Source: Nitrososphaerales archaeon TH5895 (GTDB taxonomy: Archaea; Thermoproteota; Nitrososphaeria; Nitrososphaerales; Nitrososphaeraceae). Taken from it: a stretch of DNA of 12,215 nt. How positions within the stretch are numbered: position 1 is the stretch's first letter; every line of letters begins with the position of its first letter. Shown piece after piece: positions 7,076-12,215 of this stretch. The DNA lies in NCBI GenBank assembly GCA_014523695.1, contig JAATVS010000296.1, positions 1-12,215 of the forward strand. Reading direction: 5' to 3'. Under the pieces are notes generated by a model, which saw only the letters and a program-made list of their open reading frames with translations, was not told the origin of the DNA and searched no databases. The position numbers and the translations under genes were made by a program.

Positions 7076-7330
7076 TTAAAGAGGTTTCATTATATCTATT
7101 AGTCTAGCATTAGTTATAATGCCATCTTGTTCTCTAATAGTTAGATCTACCACATACTGAAGGTTATTTAACATAAAAGTGGTCTGCGCATCCCATTCCT
7201 CCCTTTTTTGTTCATTTGGAAGAGAGAATAAAGATCTAAGCTTTAACTCTGTTATATCTTTTCCATACAATGTCGCAATTGCTCCTGCCGCTCGCGCTTC
7301 GACATCACTTTCATTTCTAACCGCATTCAT
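7076..7330 (-). CDS. Small hypothetical protein, 84 residues
   Basis: I do not recognise this protein. It is small, soluble and without a signal peptide. The N-terminal half is alanine-rich and probably helical (VEARAAGAIATLYGK, about residues 9-23). The C-terminal half reads as alternating strands (EWDAQTTFMLNN, LQYVVDLTIREQDG, TNARLIDIMKPL), an amphipathic beta pattern like a small sheet domain. The ATG at 7330 is chosen, and a GTG one codon upstream (7333) is equally possible. A TTTTTATA box (7355-7362 on the minus strand) lies about 28 bases before it, at leaderless spacing, which argues that this is a real gene. No neighbour lies on the same strand nearby, so it is probably transcribed alone. 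The function is unknown. Confidence 0.65.
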   Translation of the reverse strand: MNAVRNESDVEARAAGAIATLYGKDITELKLRSLFSLPNEQKREEWDAQTTFMLNNLQYVVDLTIREQDGIITNARLIDIMKPL

Positions 7331-7354
7331 CACATATCATATAAGGAGAGTAAC

Positions 7355-7362
7355 TATAAAAA
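7355..7362 (-). promoter_or_regulatory. TATA-like box of the 84-residue protein gene
   Basis: TTTTTATA on the minus strand, about 28 bases before the ATG at 7330 and 25 before the alternative GTG. The spacing fits a leaderless archaeal transcript, and no Shine-Dalgarno is seen. Confidence 0.5.
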
Positions 7363-7710
7363 AGTATTGATTTGTGATTCAGTCCACTGGGGAACGCCAT
7401 AAGTATAGTATTATAGAATGCGTAGATTACGTTAGTATATTATTTAACAATTCTGTGTCATGTATTGAATTTGCGAATATTCATTTACCCAATAATTTTT
7501 GGCCACAGTAATGCATCCAGAAAGGTTCGCGCGGATATATGACCAAGGGATCCAGGTTAGGAGGCGTAAATAGAAATCAAGAGAATATCCATGTTGTGCC
7601 AAAACCCATATTTCCCACTATCAATCTATATCTGATTCTAAATCTGAGAACGTATCAGTTTATGTAGTCTCATCTCTCATGAAATGGAATTCGTAAACTA
7701 CTTAGAAATG

Positions 7711-7718
7711 CTTAAAAA
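7711..7718 (+). promoter_or_regulatory. TATA-like box of the ureohydrolase/UreA-like operon
   Basis: CTTAAAAA about 40 bases before the ATG at 7754. It would give a transcript start near 7740 and a leader of only about 14 bases, too short for a riboswitch. No Shine-Dalgarno precedes the ATG. Confidence 0.4.
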
Positions 7719-7753
7719 CATTACCCCATATCCTATTATTTGGCGAATAAAAG

Positions 7754-8878
7754 ATGGGAATGGAATTCTATGGGGATTCGTACAAAGGTAATGATGAGCC
7801 GATTTTTGTTGGAATACCAACTTTTCTGAAGTTACCTTGGCTTAGATCCCGTCAGGAATTAGAAAAAATAAAGCCCGATGTAGCTATAATTGGGGAGCCC
7901 TTTGATTTTGGTACGACGATACGACCTGGCGCAAGATACGGACCGCGTGCAATCCGTGCAGCCTCGACCGTGCCATCTCCTCCATATGAACATTTTAACA
8001 TTGAAACTGGAGTAGATCCTTTTGGCGTATTCAGAACTGTAGACTATGGTGATGTTGCAGTATCTCCGGGAGACGTCATTGAATCGCACAGAAGAATGAC
8101 AAACAAGGTCAAGGAGGTTCTCGATATCGATGGGATTCCTGTAATGTTAGGAGGAGATCACTCAATTACTTTCGCTAACGTGAGAGCATTTGCGAAGAAA
8201 TACAAAAACATTGGAATGATCCATATCGATACTCATGCTGATTGCGCTCCGCAAGGGCTTTGTGGCTTCAAATATGATCATGGGGCACACATTAGAAGAA
8301 TTATGGAGCTAGGATGTCTAAAGGGCAAAAATTATACCCTGATTGGTCCAAGGGGATACTGGCCCGGACCCGATCTCTATAAGTGGATGGCAGATCAGGA
8401 TTTCCAGTGGTTCACAATGTTAGATGTCGAAGAAATGGGAATAGATACGATTGCAAAGGAAGCGGCCGATAGGGCAAATGATGATGTTGATGCAGTTTAT
8501 ATCAGCTGGGACATTGATACATTTGATCCCGCCTATGCCCCGGGCACTGGGGAGCCCGAACCCAATGGCCTCACTTCTAGAGAGGGTATGAGATTAATGC
8601 GACTATTGTCCACATCTTTCGATCCAGACAAGTTTGCATTCGATTTAGTAGAAGTAGCACCCAACTATGATGTAAGCGATGTTAACTCCTACAATGGGGG
8701 AATCACTTCAGGCTTGGCAAATCGACTAATTGTTGAACTCTTAGCAGGGCTTTCCCTCACTAAGAAAGGGGAAAAGGAAGGAAATCCTGTACGGCCAAAG
8801 TTCTATCGTGGGAAGGGACATACTTATGATTTTGGCAACGGTCCTAAAGCAGTGCCCCCAAAAAGAGACAGTCGATGA
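7754..8878 (+). CDS. Ureohydrolase (agmatinase/guanidinase-like), dinuclear metal enzyme
   Basis: Hydrolase of the arginase/agmatinase superfamily, which releases urea from a guanidino compound using two metal ions. All six metal ligands are visible: H136 in GGDHS (133-137), D159, H161 and D163 in HIDTHAD, and D253 and D255 in SWDIDTFDP. The superfamily motif EPFDFGTTIRPGARYGPRAI is at 48-67 and YAPGTGEPEPNGLTSRE at 261-277. At 374 residues it exceeds common agmatinases (about 290-320), with extra sequence at the N-terminus (about 40 residues before the fold) and a polar tail after about 335. An unusual GPRGYWPGP stretch (198-206) lies in a region that varies with substrate. The substrate could be agmatine, guanidinobutyrate, another guanidino acid or free guanidine; I cannot decide, but length and context make guanidine worth testing. 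A second in-frame ATG at 7760 is possible. Its stop overlaps the next start (ATGA), so the two are translationally coupled. Confidence 0.9.
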   Translation: MGMEFYGDSYKGNDEPIFVGIPTFLKLPWLRSRQELEKIKPDVAIIGEPFDFGTTIRPGARYGPRAIRAASTVPSPPYEHFNIETGVDPFGVFRTVDYGDVAVSPGDVIESHRRMTNKVKEVLDIDGIPVMLGGDHSITFANVRAFAKKYKNIGMIHIDTHADCAPQGLCGFKYDHGAHIRRIMELGCLKGKNYTLIGPRGYWPGPDLYKWMADQDFQWFTMLDVEEMGIDTIAKEAADRANDDVDAVYISWDIDTFDPAYAPGTGEPEPNGLTSREGMRLMRLLSTSFDPDKFAFDLVEVAPNYDVSDVNSYNGGITSGLANRLIVELLAGLSLTKKGEKEGNPVRPKFYRGKGHTYDFGNGPKAVPPKRDSR

Positions 8879-9258
8879 TAGATATTAGAGTCTTAGTGCG
8901 TGGAGAAATCGATACTCCTCCATTCGTAAGGGTATTCCAATATCCGGATAAGGAAGAGGAATCAATATTTTTTAATTCCGTAGCTGCAATCAAGAAAAAG
9001 ATTGGGAAGAGTCTAAAGATCAATGCCAATGAAACGCTTGCCATTTTTTGTGCATACGTGATTGAACAGATGAGAGATCGCAAATCTCAAGACGAGATCG
9101 AAAATGCTGCACATGGTATCGTTTCTAGTGACCAAGTGTTGATCGGTGTTCCAGAAACTTTGAGAGAAATGAGCTTTGACGTAATTGTCGACGATTTTCC
9201 GGAACAGCGGATAAAATTGTTTGAACCTATGAAGATAAGCAATTACATGATGATTTGA
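8875..9258 (+). CDS. Urease gamma-subunit (UreA)-like protein coupled to the ureohydrolase
   Basis: Small protein of 127 residues. Residues 49-119 align by eye with the body of urease gamma subunits: KINANETLAIFCAYVIEQ and RDRKS match KLNYPESVALISAFIMEG and RDGKS of bacterial UreA, SSDQVLIGVPE matches TREQVMEGVPE, and the end FPEQRIKLFEPM matches FPDGSKLVTVHNPI. The N-terminal 48 residues do not match UreA's opening helix (LTPREKDKLL). They look strand-rich instead (IDIRVLVRGEIDTPPFVRVF). UreA is a structural subunit that packs against the catalytic subunit and has no active site, so a partner or assembly role is the natural guess. No ureB, ureC or urease accessory gene is in the window. The start overlaps the ureohydrolase stop by four bases, implying coupled translation and probably complex formation. 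Family resemblance is seen; function is inferred. Confidence 0.75.
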   Translation: MIDIRVLVRGEIDTPPFVRVFQYPDKEEESIFFNSVAAIKKKIGKSLKINANETLAIFCAYVIEQMRDRKSQDEIENAAHGIVSSDQVLIGVPETLREMSFDVIVDDFPEQRIKLFEPMKISNYMMI

Positions 9259-9506
9259 ACAAATTATGAACAGCGTTAAGTCAAGGTTGTCGGTTGAATA
9301 ACTGATTCTTCGTGAGATTAGAAATTTTTCTGCAGACTTTATGACCTGTTTATCTTATATAGTTAACATACCCTAAGAAATAAAAAAGTAGAATTAGTTC
9401 AGGTCGTTCACGGCAAACCATCTGCCTGGTTTAAAAGACATGCTTAGTATTATCAGAGGTCGGGATAATGTGGCAATACAAAGTAATACATTGAATACCT
9501 GCAAGT

Positions 9507-9514
9507 CATATATA
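9507..9514 (+). promoter_or_regulatory. TATA-like box of the terC-type gene
   Basis: CATATATA about 35 bases before the ATG at 9546, giving a predicted leader of about 10 bases. A small hairpin, AAACCA (9415-9420) and TGGTTT (9427-9432), lies upstream of the box and so outside the predicted transcript. Confidence 0.45.
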
Positions 9515-9545
9515 GCGTAGACTAAAATTTCTTATCATTTAGACG

Positions 9546-10655
9546 ATGGAACCTCTTGTATTCGCGGATAGTAGTTATCAATCTTTAATGTGGATAGCTT
9601 TTGGATTATTCGTAGGGATAGCTTTAGCGATTGATTTAGGGATGATTGAGAGTATAAGAAGAAGAATTCCTTCAAAGAATAAGAACTCTACAGACAACGA
9701 CGTACAGCTTCTAAGTCACCAAGAGAGAAATAAGAAAACATTCGAACATGCACTGCGTTGGACCATAATCTGGATTTCGCTAGCAGGCGTATTTGCAGGT
9801 CTAATTTTTGTAAGTATGGGATATGACAAATCGCTCTTGTTCCTGACAGGGTATGCTATTGAAAAATCACTAAGTGTAGATAACATGTTTGTATTCGTGT
9901 TAATATTTTCATCGCTTGGTATTCCATACATATATCAGCACAAGGTATTGATGCTTGGGATACTAAGTGCAATTGGGCTGAGGATAGTCCTAATTCTAGC
10001 AGGGATTTCTCTGCTTGAATCATTTCATTGGATGATATACATTTTTGGTGGTCTATTGATATTTACCGCAATACGAATGCTAGTAGCAAAAAAGGAGAAA
10101 AAGATAGAAATAGAAAAGAATATTGCAGTAAGAATTTTGAAAAAGTTTGTTCCTATAGAGCTAAAAGGAGATACCTCAGACAAGTTTCTTCATAGAGCAT
10201 CGGATGGCATAATGTATGCAACTCCGATGCTAATTGCACTGGTAATTATCGAAATGACTGATCTGGTGTTCGCTCTTGATTCGATTCCTGCAATTCTTGC
10301 AATCACAACAGACTCATTTCTAGTAATAACTTCTAATATATTTGCAATACTGGGCCTGAGGAGCTTGTACTTCCTTCTCGCTGGAATGATAGACAAATTT
10401 TACTATCTAAAACCAGGACTGGCAGCAATATTGCTTTTCATAGGCATAAAGATGTTAATTTCAGAGGTTTATGAAATACCGATCCCTACTTCTATAGCTA
10501 TTATTTTTGGAATCCTCGGATTAGCAATTATACTTTCATTTATTAGAATCAAATATGTTTCGGCAAAGGAAGGCACGGACGGACGACCAGATGGAGAAAT
10601 GTCATTTAACAAGAATGATAATGATGAGAATCGGACTAACAAATTCTCAGATTAG
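9546..10655 (+). CDS. TerC family integral membrane protein
   Basis: Polytopic membrane protein of the TerC/Alx family. Characterised bacterial members export Mn2+ or deliver metals to secreted proteins, and the family is named for tellurite resistance. It is 369 residues with about nine membrane helices. The signature acidic motifs are present: EKSLSVDNMFVF (106-117), EMTDLVFALDSIPAI (236-250) and NIFAILGLRSLYFLL (264-278). The in-membrane residues D112, N113, E236, D239 and D245 are likely metal ligands. A cytoplasmic loop (about 41-66) and the charged C-terminus (341-369, rich in N and D) lie outside the membrane. The ATG at 9546 is immediately followed by the first helix region and has a TATA-like box upstream. 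It follows the ureohydrolase operon after 287 bases and has its own promoter signal, so co-transcription is unlikely. The metal specificity in this organism is inferred from the family only. Confidence 0.93.
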   Translation: MEPLVFADSSYQSLMWIAFGLFVGIALAIDLGMIESIRRRIPSKNKNSTDNDVQLLSHQERNKKTFEHALRWTIIWISLAGVFAGLIFVSMGYDKSLLFLTGYAIEKSLSVDNMFVFVLIFSSLGIPYIYQHKVLMLGILSAIGLRIVLILAGISLLESFHWMIYIFGGLLIFTAIRMLVAKKEKKIEIEKNIAVRILKKFVPIELKGDTSDKFLHRASDGIMYATPMLIALVIIEMTDLVFALDSIPAILAITTDSFLVITSNIFAILGLRSLYFLLAGMIDKFYYLKPGLAAILLFIGIKMLISEVYEIPIPTSIAIIFGILGLAIILSFIRIKYVSAKEGTDGRPDGEMSFNKNDNDENRTNKFSD

Positions 10656-10670
10656 GTGATCTAACCTCGC

Positions 10671-10714
10671 GAAGTTCAGCATTCAAATAAAACCCCGAAC
10701 ATTTGAGGAACTTT
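10671..10714. terminator. Nested hairpin between two convergent genes, possible bidirectional terminator
   Basis: The outer arms AAGTTC (10672-10677) and GAACTT (10708-10713) enclose inner arms TCAAAT (10683-10688) and ATTTGA (10701-10706), with a 12-base loop. The structure is readable on either strand and fills the middle of the 93-base gap between the stops at 10655 and 10749. Archaeal termination mainly needs T-runs, which are short here, so the role may be mRNA 3'-end protection instead. Confidence 0.35.
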
Positions 10715-10748
10715 ATAATCTCCATCGTGTAACCACCAACATCTTCTT

Positions 10749-12146
10749 TCACTTACCTGTTATTTTATTAAGTATTGATAACCCTATATTTGCAGCGAAG
10801 TGCTCTTTAGCGTTATTCCCAAAGGTAACGTTTGGCTCTCCCTTTCTCGTAACAAAACCTATGACAGTTGCTCTAAAGTTATGCTTTCGCAATTCATCAA
10901 GTACTGTATTTGTAATGTCTTTGGTTGCGACAATGGTATGACATCCGTTCATAGCAGCCGTTGGGTTTGCTACGAGTGCTTCACTTGAAGCTAGTCTTGC
11001 AATTTCCTCAAACATCATTGGAATGTCATTGACCACAAGATGACAATTGCTTACCCGGGCAAGCTTCCATAAACCAAGAATGCCGTCACTACCTAAAGGA
11101 TGAACCGCTATTATGTTATCATTCTTCTGCAGTGATTCCCCAAAGTTAGGACAATATTTTGAGACTATTTTTCCCAGTGAAAAATGCGGTTCACTCAGGT
11201 TCTTCATGCATTCATCTTTTGCAGATACAAGATCTTGTTTGTTGACGCCTTTGGTTTCCAATTTAGAAATAATCTTCTCATCTATTTGAGCTAGTACAAA
11301 TAGACTTAATGCCATCAATGACCCGAGCGGATTAGTGATAATAATTTGCATAGTTTCCTCAATCTGGTCATAATTTGTAGGTAGTTCTTTGAAGGTGTTA
11401 GCAATCCCCGTAGCACCAAAGAAGAGCTTTCCCATCTTAAGTGAGCTGTAATCATCCATCTTGAGATTATATCTGGATGTGAATGCATCAAGATTTTTCC
11501 TAATCGTATCAAGTGTATATTCGTGAGGAGAATCATAGATGGGGTAGAGGTTAAATCCTGATGTGCACCCAATCAGATTCAAATGGTCGATGCATCGCGT
11601 CATAGGGATGTCTGTATGGAGCTCAGAGTCAGGCTCCAATGTAGGATCAATCACATGAGCCGTAGCATTATCAGCAGCGGTAAAACCTACCTTATCTCCT
11701 CTATGCAAACCAATATAGTCAAGTAAGGCGAATTGTGCATCCCTATGCTCTGTAACAGCAAATGTAGTTTTACTAATGGCAACTTTACACCGGAAATTTC
11801 TGAAGAAATTGTTCAGAATCCCCGTGAATAAGGAAGGATCGTTCTCTATCTCCTTATGAACTCGGAACATAGCAAGGGCGTGTTTAAGTTCAACCTCGTT
11901 TTCAACTGCAGGATCGCGTATGGAAAAGACCCTTCTAGTAAGTTCAGGTGCTTTCCCATTTGCGTAATGGAATGCGTCATACCAATTTGTATCCAACTTT
12001 ATAGAGCTGCGTTTCATTTCCTTTACCGCGTGATTAAGTGTCCAATTATCAATTTCATTAGAACCGGTAGCAACCCACCTCAAAGGGTCGAACCCCAATT
12101 TTCGATATTCTTCTATCTTTTGCCAAAATTCTTCAGTCAACCGCAC
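10749..12146 (-). CDS. PurM/SelD-like ATP-dependent enzyme (AIR synthase-related), substrate unknown
   Basis: Protein of 465 residues in the PurM/SelD/HypE superfamily, whose members make acyl-phosphate or selenophosphate-type products with ATP. The N-terminal 110 residues are unassigned and helical. Residues about 115-275 resemble the PurM N-terminal domain, ending in MQIIITNPLGS (266-276), comparable to the LILTKPLGTG motif of SelD. The C-terminal domain has IPMMFEEIARLA (375-386), NPTAAMNGCHTIVA (394-407, where SelD has DPQTSGGLL) and RATVIGFVTRKGEPNV (425-440, SelD VIGEVT). The catalytic Cys/Sec-Gly-Cys-Lys segment of true SelD is not seen, so selenophosphate synthesis is doubtful. The start is a GTG at 12146, directly after an in-frame TGA, with AGGAGGA (12150-12156) as Shine-Dalgarno. 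An out-of-frame ATG lies in between. A TATA-like TTTAAATA (12191-12198) lies upstream. It is convergent with the TerC gene. Confidence 0.7.
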   Translation of the reverse strand: MRLTEEFWQKIEEYRKLGFDPLRWVATGSNEIDNWTLNHAVKEMKRSSIKLDTNWYDAFHYANGKAPELTRRVFSIRDPAVENEVELKHALAMFRVHKEIENDPSLFTGILNNFFRNFRCKVAISKTTFAVTEHRDAQFALLDYIGLHRGDKVGFTAADNATAHVIDPTLEPDSELHTDIPMTRCIDHLNLIGCTSGFNLYPIYDSPHEYTLDTIRKNLDAFTSRYNLKMDDYSSLKMGKLFFGATGIANTFKELPTNYDQIEETMQIIITNPLGSLMALSLFVLAQIDEKIISKLETKGVNKQDLVSAKDECMKNLSEPHFSLGKIVSKYCPNFGESLQKNDNIIAVHPLGSDGILGLWKLARVSNCHLVVNDIPMMFEEIARLASSEALVANPTAAMNGCHTIVATKDITNTVLDELRKHNFRATVIGFVTRKGEPNVTFGNNAKEHFAANIGLSILNKITGK

Positions 12147-12149
12147 TCA

Positions 12150-12198
12150 TCCTCCTGCATCTCTAACAACTGCATACTTATATCACCAGATATTTAAA
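12150..12198 (-). promoter_or_regulatory. Promoter and ribosome-binding site of the PurM/SelD-like gene
   Basis: On the minus strand TTTAAATA (12191-12198) is a strong archaeal TATA-like box and AGGAGGA (12150-12156) is a Shine-Dalgarno ending three bases before the GTG start at 12146. The predicted leader is about 20 bases. The ribosome-binding site decides in favour of GTG, because the ATG at 12150 reads another frame. Confidence 0.6.
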
Positions 12199-12215
12199 AA
12201 ACACTATTCAGTAAA

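Larger units (their letters stand above)
7334..7753. other. Intergenic gap, 420 bases, upstream of the ureohydrolase operon
   Basis: Divergent region between the 84-residue gene (-) and the ureohydrolase operon (+). It is AT-rich except for about 7501-7573, which is near 50 percent GC and holds a 20-codon open frame starting ATG at 7511. I found no hairpin or conserved core resembling a guanidine riboswitch. A TATA-like CTTAAAAA (7711-7718) lies close to the operon start. Confidence 0.45.

Noticed and set aside
7501..7575. tRNA gene around the GGTTCG sequence
   Set aside because: No acceptor, D-arm or anticodon stem could be paired around it.
7334..7753. Guanidine riboswitch before the ureohydrolase operon
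   Set aside because: No conserved guanidine riboswitch core or paired hairpins were seen, and the predicted leader is about 14 bases.
9259..9545. Manganese (yybP-ykoY) riboswitch before the TerC-type gene
   Set aside because: The conserved core of that riboswitch was not found, and the TATA-like box predicts a leader of only about 10 bases. Only a 6-base hairpin lies upstream of the box.
11856..12197. 113-codon plus-strand frame opposite the PurM/SelD-like gene
   Set aside because: It lies antisense to a gene with a clear domain pattern, ribosome-binding site and promoter; it is a shadow frame.

Overview
The window looks like a piece of an ammonia-oxidising archaeal genome (Nitrososphaerota/Thaumarchaeota, perhaps a soil Nitrososphaera- or Nitrosocosmicus-like lineage). 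Three things point this way. It carries a group II (thermosome-type) chaperonin subunit. Most genes have an archaeal TATA-like box 25-30 bases before the start codon and no Shine-Dalgarno, as expected of leaderless transcripts. The DNA is AT-rich, with monocistronic genes and long non-coding gaps. No rRNA, tRNA, insertion sequence, phage gene or CRISPR array was seen. The lineage is inferred from these signals, not from a marker gene.

Layout. Bases 1-670 hold the 3' end of an ArsB/NhaD-type ion transporter (+). A single-domain universal stress protein (962-1444, +) converges on an unrecognised 170-residue protein (1455-1967, -). An apparently triplicated ribbon-helix-helix-like protein (2334-2864, -) has an inverted repeat across its promoter. 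A sodium:solute symporter (3065-4579, -) is divergent from a chaperonin subunit with a histidine-rich tail (4942-6645, +). Next come a GC-richer intergenic stretch that may be a structured RNA, a small unrecognised protein (7076-7330, -) and a 420-base gap.

The most interesting unit is a two-gene operon at 7754-9258 (+). A 374-residue ureohydrolase (arginase/agmatinase/guanidinase superfamily) overlaps by four bases (ATGA) a 127-residue protein whose last 80 residues resemble the gamma subunit (UreA) of urease. No other urease subunit lies in the window. A TerC-family membrane protein (9546-10655, +) follows, and it converges on a PurM/SelD-like ATP-dependent enzyme (10749-12146, -) that runs almost to the right edge.

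How the genes may work together: an ammonia oxidiser gains from enzymes that release urea or ammonia from organic nitrogen. The ureohydrolase would make urea from a guanidino compound, and urease would turn urea into ammonia. A UreA-like partner tied to a urea-producing hydrolase is therefore suggestive, but its role is unknown. The nearby solute symporter could import a substrate, though it is 3 kb away on the other strand and nothing links it directly. The remaining genes (stress protein, chaperonin, TerC, ion transporter) look like independent stress and ion-homeostasis units.
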